A DNA stretch of 64,000 bases. Source: Trametes villosa. Its lineage: Eukaryota > Basidiomycota > Agaricomycetes > Polyporales > Polyporaceae. Positions 55,924 to 64,000 of the stretch are shown piece by piece. The position numbers and the translations under genes were made by a program. A model generated the notes under the pieces. It was not told the origin of the DNA. It was given only the letters and a program-made list of their open reading frames with translations, and did not search any database. Location of the stretch: assembly GCA_002964805.2 (NCBI GenBank), contig PUDQ02000033.1, forward strand, positions 1,674,001-1,738,000, in the 5' to 3' direction. Position 1 is the first letter of the stretch. Every line of letters begins with the position of its first letter.

Positions 55924-58036
55924 ATGACAGCAGACTACAGACTACAGGCCCTCGATGATCCTATTGCGGTCATCCAGGAGCTCTACCGCGCCCACTCTGG
56001 CCCAGACAGTTTCCCCCGCTTCGTCGCCGATCACTTTCAAAATCTCTTCGCGTCTCGGAACGCGTACAGGAAGGCATGCGCGTCGTCTTGAGTGAACATA
56101 TCGAAGTCTAAACTCGTCGTGCTTTTAGATCCCTACACTCGATGTGCGGCGACCTCCAGAGTCCCACAAAGACCGCGCGCTCGTACGCTTCCGCGCAATG
56201 GTTCAAGACACCTCCCTTTCCACGGAGATGTACCTCTCCAAATTCTCGGACGGAAGCTGCGGTGGCTGGGGCATCTATGAGACCGAAGGCGGAAGTAGCT
56301 CAAGCTCTCGGGAGGTGGACTACACAAACCTCCGAGAGTGCAGCGTCCTCTGGGCGACTAGTGTCCCAGCGGAGTCGGAGTGGTGTGCGGCAGAGCTTGA
56401 TGGCACCGGTGCGCGTGAGTCCATTTCGTCTAGGCGATTCTCCTTTGGCTCACATTATATGGGGCAGCCGAACATCCCGACACCCCTGCGCCTGCCACGA
56501 TATCCACACGAGCCTACAAGTATCCCCATGCAGACTCCGGGCACGTAGGGGTCCAGGTGAAGGTGGGATCATCCGAGCTCCCGGTTCATTTCTATCGACT
56601 CATCGCTCCTCATAGCTCTACGACAGAGAAGGTGCCGAGTCTTACAAGTCCACTGAGATCGTCACGTTTATCGGGATCTTGTCTTCTGAGCCGTATGTTT
56701 TACTCCGTTCGAGGCACACACGCAATGTCTGATATTGTATGTTGCCAGATGCGGTCTGGATGAAACTAGTGCATCCCAGCCGGACGCGCCTACACTGCAT
56801 GTACTCTTCACCCAGTCACATACCCCCACAGTACTCAGCCGCTCCTTCCCTCGGAAGGAGAGGCCGGTTCAGGATGCCCATGTTATCAGCAGCGCGGACT
56901 CTCAGTCCACTCTGCGCCCTGCCGAGGACAACGCGCAGGTCCGCGAAGAGCTGATATCCTGGATCGCCGATGAGGCTCTTGGAGGGGACAAGGCCGCCGC
57001 GGAATGGGCACTCCTGTCCTGCATTGCAAGAGTGTAAGTGATTTGTCGAAATGACACTGCTCTTAGTACTAACACTGCACCAGTCAATCGCGCCACCCAC
57101 CACTCCACCCGCCCTCACTCACAATCTCCCGATTCCCGTCACCTCCTCCCGTGCCGACGACCGCCGCGTCCACACGACTACCTATTCCAGCCTTGTCTAC
57201 CGTTCTTCAGCTGCTTCTTCCCCTTTTGCATACACTTCCGCTCTCTCTCGACACTCTCAACAAGACCCAGTTCATGCCGGAAAGCAAGGACGAAGATCTG
57301 CATGCGGGTGTCCTGCAGCTCCCCCAGGGCACGGTCATCCTCGTCACAGAGGGTGGCGTGCAGGAAGGCCAGCTCATGGAGCGCGGTACGCTGTCCTCAT
57401 GCCATCGATCTGGGCCTATCGCTGAATGGTGCCCTACAGGTGTTCTGAACGTGCGCGCACTGCAGGACGTGATGGACGCGCAGACGCTCGCATACGTCTT
57501 CCCATTCAGTCAATTCTCGTTCCCCACAGACATCAGCTGCATCGTCCTGAGCGAGGGTCGCAAGAGCGCCTTCTTCAGGACCGATCTGAACGTACCCCTC
57601 AGCGCCCCGACGACGTCCGCGGCGGTCGCATCCTTGTACAAGCCCGTGGATGAGGTAAACCTACCGTCTGCGGAGAAATTGGCTGCTTTCCGGGACCTGG
57701 TTGTCGGAGCGAGGGTCGGCAAAGTGCAGGTACCGGAGGAAACTTCCGAGGTGAGTAGAGTTCGCATGATCGTCGTACAGGGAGTGGGGCTGACGCCATC
57801 CGCAGCATATCCAGGCCGACTTTGTGAGCGACCGACGGGCCAACCCGAGCTTGACCGCCGACGACCTCATCCGCAGGATGACTGTTGCGAAGTACGTCCA
57901 ATGTTTTCCTATATGTGTCAACTACTGACGCTGGTACAGGCTGTATGCGCTTTCATTGCACGAGCCTGTGCTAAGCATCGAAACTTGGAAACGCGCGAAG
58001 GCGTTCGACGATCAACGCAGGGCGTCGGTAGCTTGA
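55924..58036 (+). CDS. MCMBP: Mini-chromosome maintenance complex-binding protein
   Basis: Partner of MCM2-7 helicase subunits needed for replication and cohesion (ETG1 in plants). About 600 residues. Start MTADYRLQALDDPIAVIQEL; then FPRFVADHFQNLFASRNAYR and IPTLDV, ALVRFRAMVQDTSLSTEMYL (the family N-terminal block), CSVLWATSVPAESEW, HADSGHVGVQVKLYDREG followed by STEIVTFIGILSSEP (the conserved KVY...GVLS-type segment). Further on come ADEALGGDKAAAEWALLSCI, LSLDTLNKTQFMPESKDEDL, GVLQLPQGTVILVTEGGVQE and VLNVRALQDVMDAQTLAYVF. The end is LSIETWKRAKAFDDQRRASV, the usual C-terminal motif. About eight introns. The intron near 56412-56467 joins GA(C|CC) to give PEHPDTP; other choices hit a stop. 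Confidence 0.92.
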
Positions 58037-58141
58037 CGCGCCGCCACTCTCCTGTCGACGCGGTTTGACGTCATCTATCCATGTAGAACTTGTATTCTGT
58101 ACTTCTTGCTTGTATCTGCTACCACCTGCTTCCGTCACTCT

Positions 58142-61048
58142 TCAGGGCTTTCCGAGCCCGTGTTTATCGGCCTCCATCCACACGTCCGACAGCTCCTGCA
58201 CGACCTTGCGCAGGAGCTCGCCGACAGCGTTTGCGTCCTTGCCGCTACCTTCCAGGTAATACTTGATCTATCACCAGCTTTCAGCGAGTACACGAACGAT
58301 AGACCTACTCGCCCACATACCTTCGGCTCCGTCCCGCTCGTCCTACACACACTCGCCACAAGATACTCAGCACCACATCCCACACCACAAACGCACCCAG
58401 CACTCACCGCGTCGTCAACGTGATCCTCGTCCCGTCCGCCTCGCTCTCCGCGCGGAACTGGATCATATGTCCAGACGAGAGCGGCAGCTCGGGCTTGAAG
58501 CTCGGCGCGTTCCCGCTGTCGTACCCGACGGTGAGGTCGCGCACGCGCGTCACCGCGAGCCCCGCGAGCCTCGGCGGGTAGTGCGGCGGGCTCCCGGAGG
58601 CGGAGGTGGGGGAAGCAAGGCCGTCGAAGTTGCGCAGGCGCGTGAAGATGGCGTCGATGGTGCGCGGCTCGGTGCAGATGAAGTAGGAGTTGCTCGTCTG
58701 TGGATGAGAGGTGAGTTGGTAACACCGAGAGAGTGCCCATGGGGACTGGGTGCTTGCCTGGAAGTAGCCGTAGCTGTGGCGTTACGTAGGATAGTCAGCG
58801 CGCACACGATACTGGTCAATGTGCGTGAACACACGCACCGTTCGTAGAGCTCTTTCAAGTGAGCACTCGCGGTCTTGCCCGCCTTCTGCAGCGTAACCAC
58901 AAACTCTGCGAACATGAGCTGGCATGAAAGATGAGATGCGAGTTCGGAAGGACCACGCATAGGGGACCCACCGACGCGGCGACGCCGTCCTTGTCGCGCA
59001 GCAGGGGACCGAACATGAAACCAATAGCCTCTTCATAGCCGAAGGGCACCTCATAGCCCTCCTTCTCTAGCGTCAACCCTGTGTTTCCGATGTACTTGAA
59101 GCCTGTTTAGAAGACGCAGAGGTGAATGGATGTTGGGAGTTCCGAGGCCAGTGGAATGCCAACCGGTGAGACACTCGGAAAACTTGAAGCCTTCTGCGTG
59201 AGCAATCGCTTCGATCATCTTCGAGCTCACGGTGGACGCGACCATCGCGAGCTTGGCTAGAGAACTGTCAGCTGTAAATCTCGGGACTAGAAACGCAGCT
59301 TACAGAGCGGCTTCTCGGATGCCTTGTACTTCTCCAGGCACGCGCTCGCGAAGAGCGTCCCCAGCTGGTCGCCGGTGAACTGGATCCACTTCCCATCCGG
59401 CCTACGAGACATCGTGAGCCGATGACCAACAATAATGGCGATGTGCATACCCTTTCTCAGCGGCTGCGAAGCGATCTGAGTCGGGGTCTTGGGCTAGGAT
59501 GTAGTCCGCTCCGACTTCGTTTGCTGTCGCGATGGCAAGATCCTGGTTGGAGTCAGCCATCCACTCCTGGGGAGGTTACTTGCCTTCAACATACCAGCGC
59601 GCCTGGTGGAAGTTCGCTTGGGTTAGCACCCGCCCTTTCTAAATGCGAAAACGCGTACCTTTCTCCTCCGGGTTCGGGAACTTGACGGTGGGGAACTCAG
59701 GATCCGGCTTCTGCTGGGCGACTACGGGAATGTACTTCGGCAGCCCGAACAGATCAAATGCTTTGGACATCGCAGGATCGCTGACGCCGTGCATGGAGGT
59801 GTTCACGAACTTCAGGGGCGTCTGCGCGTTGAGTGTCCTATTTTGCAGGAAAGCGGGGTGAGAAGTTGAGATGTTTGCATGGGCGCGAAACTCACTTGTA
59901 AAGGCACAGAGAGCCAATATACTCGAAGTAGGCGGACTCGTCGAATTTCCGCAGTAACGGCGAGCTCGATAGGCTCTCGATGTCAAGCGGGCGCGGCTCT
60001 GTTTGCTCTCGGATGGATGCTGAGATGCCCTTGTCATGGGGTTCGATGATCTACAATGTATCGTGAGTTTGCGGTGGATGAGCCGCTGATGTAGAGCATC
60101 CCAACCTGCACGGCGTTTTCCCAGTACACCTTGGATAGTTTCTCCTTGTCAGCCGCACAAAGGTGCGAACATAACCGTACGGACGCACCTTGTACCCGTT
60201 GTCTTGCTGTGCGCGAAGTTCAGCGACCAGCATACCATGAACAGAGGAAACAAATTAACCTTCGGATTATGACTGGCTGTATCGGGTGAAGGATATAATG
60301 TCAGTACGACAGAGAATGGGAACATGGAACAACACTGACCCGTGATCATCACGCCGCAAGCCGCGTTCTTCGCCTTGACCGTGAAGGGCACTCTGGCTAC
60401 GTCAGACTCATCTGCGTATGCCGGCGATGTGGTCGATACCTACATCGGTGTATGGACGACGCCATCGTGGACGTAAGCCGGCACACCCTGGTCGATGAAG
60501 GCTGCTGCAGTCAACTTTGCCCATTTCTCAGAGTGATGACGGTGGTCGTGACCGACTACCACTCCGCGCGAGCGTGCATCCTTGACGTTCTTCACGACGT
60601 ATGCACATAGTCCCTGCAGATTGTTCGTAAGCTAGCTGTTCAGAAGACGCCTCGAAAGCGCAATCACCTGGGATGCTTGGATGATGATCAGATCGTTCAT
60701 GCGCGCCCAGCCGGCTTCCATTCTGCCACGGAGTCCTACCCGCAGTTGAGTAGTGTATCCCAGGTCAGATATCCAAGGTACATACCGGCCGTTCCGAACT
60801 CGATCCTCGGGCTACAAAAGATCAGCCCTCTATGCTGAGCCTACACGAAGCTATTCACATACCTCATGCGTTTCTGAAGCTCTGAGATGTTGCCATCCTT
60901 GACGAGGTTCTGTATCTCAGTCTTCGTCTCTTCGTTCTGAACATTTGTAAAGTTAGCTCATCCGTCCTGGGGTCAAGCGCGCAGAGGTGGTACGTGCGGG
61001 ATCGAGGCGGAGCCACTGATCGACGAGGGTTTGCAGTTCTGGGTTCAT
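58142..61048 (-). CDS. Phosphopentomutase/phosphoglucomutase, PGM2/PGM3 type
   Basis: Alpha-D-phosphohexomutase family member of the eukaryotic PGM2 branch (yeast Pgm3 phosphoribomutase, human PGM2), about 600 residues and more than ten introns. Start MNPELQTLVDQWLRLDP; intron 1 uses GTACCA and an acceptor at GAACGAAG, giving QTKTEIQNLV. Active-site serine loop TASHNPKYDNGYKVYW, FGTAGLRGRMEAGWARMND, metal-binding DPDSDRFAAAEK, sugar-binding GYEEAIGFMFG and a C-terminal phosphate-binding region with AESEADGTRITLTTRTEPKI. The stop (58142-58144) follows HGLGKP. It feeds ribose-1-P or hexose-1-P into the pentose or glycolytic pools in the cytosol. The branch is assigned from the NPKYDNGYKVYWENAVQI pattern. 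Convergent with MCMBP over 105 bp. Confidence 0.93.
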
Positions 61049-61307
61049 AATCGGGTGCAGAACGTGGCAATAGCTGATGTTATGAGCAAACGGCCTCTCA
61101 GAGCTTGTGGTGAACTCGAGCTGGCAATGGGGGCTCTCCACAGGTCCGCGGCGTTCTTGAACGACTTGATATGACTTCCATATCGAGACGCGCAGAGCTT
61201 CCTTCTCGCCGAAGGGCCTAGGCCCTGCGCAAGCGCCCACATGATATTGACCTTGACCTCAATCTCCCGGGGCGTGCAAGGAGCTGGTAAACAGATCTAA
61301 CATGCTT

Positions 61308-63086
61308 TTAGGCTAAATTTTCGGCACTTGGGCCATCGCCCGAGGTCACATCAATATTATACGGGAAGTTGGGGTCCTGTAAGTCGGACTGAATCGTCTC
61401 CGCGACCCTATCTCTAATGTTGCTCGCGACGGCGAAGAACACGTCCAACGAGTCTCCAGCTAAGTATGCCTTGTCACTGGGTTGGGTGTTCGCTACGCGA
61501 GTGGGATTTGACCGGAACACCCTAACGTAGCGGTCATTAAGACCGGAGGTATAGAATCGCATGGAGTCTGGGTAACCAAAATGAGCGGATCGCCAATTGA
61601 TCCTATGTTCATAGAATGCATGATAGTGAGCATCGTCCTATAGTCAATTCGCACAGCATGCAAGGGAACGTACGATGCGTTCGAGTTCACAGACAGCTTT
61701 CCGGGGGTTGCGGTGAAGAGCAGAGAGTGGTCGTTGTTGGCGGTTGACAGCATCAAGGAACTCGCGAGTGCCATGTACTCCTCGACGAAGATAGTGTCTC
61801 TGCAGTGCCGGATGGATCGTCGAATCGCAAGCGCGATGTCAGAGAGGGACCCCGAAGCCTTCTCCAGGGAGGTGGGTATCTAGAAGACATCTCTGAGGGT
61901 CAGGTGAACCCCCGAAGGCGAGTACTGCGACACTCACAATGTAGATGGCGTTTCCTGCGACATTTGTACTTTGTACGACAGAGGAGACGTTCCGATACTG
62001 TCACGGTGAGGTCAGCGACCCTCTACACTCGAAGCTCGGGATTACTGGCACTTACGCTGGCTGCATTCGTAATGTCTGTGATCGGTGTGTTCAGGTAGCG
62101 GTTGAGAGTCCTCACGATGTATGCTGTTAAGACGTCTTGTGCGGAAAGCATAGTGTCGGTATGCCCCAGGGCTTCCGTTACTCGCCGCTTGAGTTCTTGC
62201 AGCTGGTCCTGGGATACCTTGAAGCTAACCCAGGAGGTGTCCCCATTCATCTCGGCGTACCGTTGTCCGAGCTCCGAGGTGGGACAAGTATTCGTGAGGT
62301 GAGGCATTAGTGGAGAGTAGCGCTCGATGAGGGATGGCGTGGGGACTTGGAAACTTCGCTTCTGGAAGGTGGGAACAGGGAGATGGGCGATGTCGTGGCC
62401 TTGGTACAGTTCCGAAAGATGGTGCATGAAGCGCTGCAAGACGGTGGCATCCCCTGCGTGTGTTTCGTTGAGTAAGCAACCGGGCAGATGACAAGCTTTG
62501 AAACATACCTAGAGTGTGATGCCAGGAGACTCCAATGGCAGTCTCGTCCATGGCAAGGGTGATTTTGAACAGCAGAAGGCGAGTTTCCTCATCGGCCGGC
62601 GGCGACGTCTGCGTAGGCCCGCCTCCTTTGGTCGCGAAGAACTGGCGGAGGTTCCGTTGGATCACCCAGTCATTGTCAATCCCGACGGACGCGCCTTTCC
62701 CTTCAGCGACTTCCACCGGTACCGCAGAGTTTAATAGCACTATCTACTAAATGGTCAGACGAGTGCTCGCCAAGAGTGACAGCAAGTGCTGAGCGATATG
62801 TACCTCCCACTCGTCTTCGTGTCTGTGCAGACGACCCGCGGCATGGGGGTATAGCTTCAACGCGTTGGAAAGTGTGTCGGTAAACCGGAGAACATCGATA
62901 CGCGTCGGAATGACTAGGACGTTCTCAATCTATCGGATGGACGAATCAGCTTCGTATTACGCCAAACTAGCTCGGAGACACACTTACGTAGTTCATCCAC
63001 AATTCGAACCCCGGCAGCTTCACGGAGTTCTCAGTTTTCAGCACTGTCGGCTCCTGGGGTTTGACAGTGATGCGTGTCTGCGCCAT
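61308..63086 (-). CDS. BAHD-like acyltransferase (transferase family PF02458 type)
   Basis: About 480-500 residues, CoA-dependent acyltransferase fold. Start MAQTRITVKPQEPTVLKTEN at 63086; the frame is open to 63200, but the extra 38 residues look unlike the family. Seen: PGFELWMNY; IENVLVIPTR, DVLRFTDTLSNALKLYPHAA, GRLHRHEDEW; GVSWHHTLGDATVLQRF, containing the catalytic HxxxD (HTLGD) split by an intron; then YSPLMPHLTNTCPTSE and VSFKVSQDQLQELKRRVTEA. The second signature (DFGWG in plants) reads AHFGYPDSMRFYTSG, a form seen in basidiomycete members. The intron before it ends at GAACATAG (not the nearer GACTATAG) to keep frame. About six introns. Substrate unknown; secondary-metabolite acylation is a plausible role. 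Confidence 0.85.
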
Positions 63087-63380
63087 CCAGTGAGAGGTCG
63101 TGTTGGAAAGAAGGTTAGGTATATCAAGTCGGAATTGCAACCATCCGTCGTTGCGACGAGCCCGGACCGCCCGGAACGCGTGCATAAGCTCAACGGTCAT
63201 ACCTGCGTGAACGCTTCATGAGGTACTTTGTATTAAAGAGCGACGGAGGGTCGGTGTAAACATTGTGGCGAGGAAGGATTGGAACGAATTGCAATACATG
63301 GCCTTACAGTATGGAGAGAACTAGACACGATAGTATAACGATAGCGATCTGTCGTGCAAGGGCGTGCGTGGAGGGGGCGA

Positions 63381-64000
63381 CTAGAACGACTCGATGGGGC
63401 TGGTGGAGAGCCCGGCCTCGCTGGCCCGCGCGCTGGGGCCAGCGTCGCTCGTCGTCGCGGAGTTCATGGAGGCGGGAATCGAGGACTGCCGCCTGAGTGA
63501 CCGGCGAGGGCGGGATGAGACCGACGCGGCGACCGCGACCTTGGCCGGGGAGGCCTTCGGCACTACGTCCGCAGCGGGAGCCGGGGGAAGGAGGGAGGGC
63601 GAGTTAAGGGCGCTCAGTCTCGGAAGGCGGATCTTCAGAGTAGGAGTGGCATCTGTCTTGCGCTCGCCGGCGGCAGAAGATGTGGTCTGACCTTTGATCG
63701 TAGGAGGAGTCACTGGCTTGGCGTTGTTACGAGCGGTCGATGAGCCGCCTTCGGCGGTGCCGTTCGTCTTGCGCTTTCCGGTATGGGAGGAACTCGTGGC
63801 AGTCGCCTTCAGGGCATGTGCTTCCTGCTTGGCGTGGTCATGGGCGCGACGTTCCGACGCAGTAGTGGGAGGCTCGATTTGAGCTGCAGGAGCACCGCGA
63901 GAGTGTCGACTTCTCTTGGGCTTGTGGGGAGCAGGAACAGAGACAGCATCCGCGGGCGCGGGTGCGGGCGCCTCGTCGACCTTCGGTGGTGCGTCGACAG
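63381..64000 (-). CDS. C-terminal part of a disordered basic protein, 5' end missing
   Basis: One frame is open from the right edge to a stop at 63381-63383 (about 205 residues visible). It is almost all disordered and rich in Ala, Pro, Ser, Thr and Lys. Features: Ala/Pro repeats (EAPAPAPADA), basic clusters KPKRSR and GKRKTNGT that could act as nuclear signals, a short hydrophobic-basic motif TLKIRLPRLSALNSP of the sort found in fungal chromatin proteins, SRPRRSLRRQSS, and a Ser-rich end STSPIESF. The start and any folded domain lie beyond the window. Function not assignable. Confidence 0.7.
   Translation of the reverse strand, partial: VDAPPKVDEAPAPAPADAVSVPAPHKPKRSRHSRGAPAAQIEPPTTASERRAHDHAKQEAHALKATATSSSHTGKRKTNGTAEGGSSTARNNAKPVTPPTIKGQTTSSAAGERKTDATPTLKIRLPRLSALNSPSLLPPAPAADVVPKASPAKVAVAASVSSRPRRSLRRQSSIPASMNSATTSDAGPSARASEAGLSTSPIESF

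Noticed and set aside
1..64000. tRNA, rRNA, CRISPR array, biosynthetic cluster or defence island
   Set aside because: No cloverleaf with intact TTC loop, no regularly spaced repeats and no grouped backbone synthases were found by eye. A tRNAscan/Infernal run would be decisive for RNA genes.

Overview
The window is nuclear DNA of a filamentous basidiomycete, most likely a white-rot polypore. The signs are dense genes split by many 50-70 nt GT-AG introns, GC-rich coding sequence, a high-redox laccase of the Trametes type, a basidiomycete-type 7TM protein and MYND proteins, and a relic DNA transposon whose zinc-knuckle ORF resembles basidiomycete Tnp2 elements. I recognised no tRNA, rRNA, CRISPR array or bacterial-type operon.

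Left third (1-16.7 kb), mostly housekeeping: a QTRT2-like queuine tRNA-ribosyltransferase subunit (minus, cut by the left edge); divergent to it a ~1,700-residue DUF3684/sacsin-like ATPase with a C-terminal HExxHx5H motif; riboflavin kinase FMN1 (minus); a UBE2C-type E2; a 146-residue orphan; ribosome-associated TMA7 (minus); and a secreted, probably GPI-anchored GH13 protein of the AgtA alpha-glucanotransferase type, with a 7-nt microexon.

Middle (16.7-43.1 kb): two tandem MYND-finger paralogues duplicated together with ~0.7 kb of upstream DNA; an APH-fold kinase-like protein (minus); a Hook dynein adaptor; CDC50, the P4-ATPase beta subunit (minus); an MFS sugar transporter (minus); a 7TM protein; a 2.06-kb TIR transposon with target-site duplication that ends 22 bp before the start codon of RNA 3'-phosphate cyclase; a six-hairpin (GH88/GH105-like) glycosidase (minus); and a ~930-residue secreted alpha/beta hydrolase.

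Right third (43.4-64 kb): NOT1, scaffold of CCR4-NOT (minus, >7 kb); a small conserved-looking unknown; a laccase with a metal-response-like element next to its TATA box; the MCM-binding protein MCMBP; a PGM2-type phosphopentomutase/phosphoglucomutase (minus); a BAHD-like acyltransferase (minus); and the C-terminus of a disordered basic protein (minus, cut by the right edge).

Neighbouring genes do not form a single pathway. Carbohydrate and secreted functions (AgtA-like, six-hairpin glycosidase, secreted hydrolase, laccase) are scattered among housekeeping genes. CDS coordinates span first to last coding base and include introns. Exon junctions were worked out by eye from reading frame and GT-AG borders.
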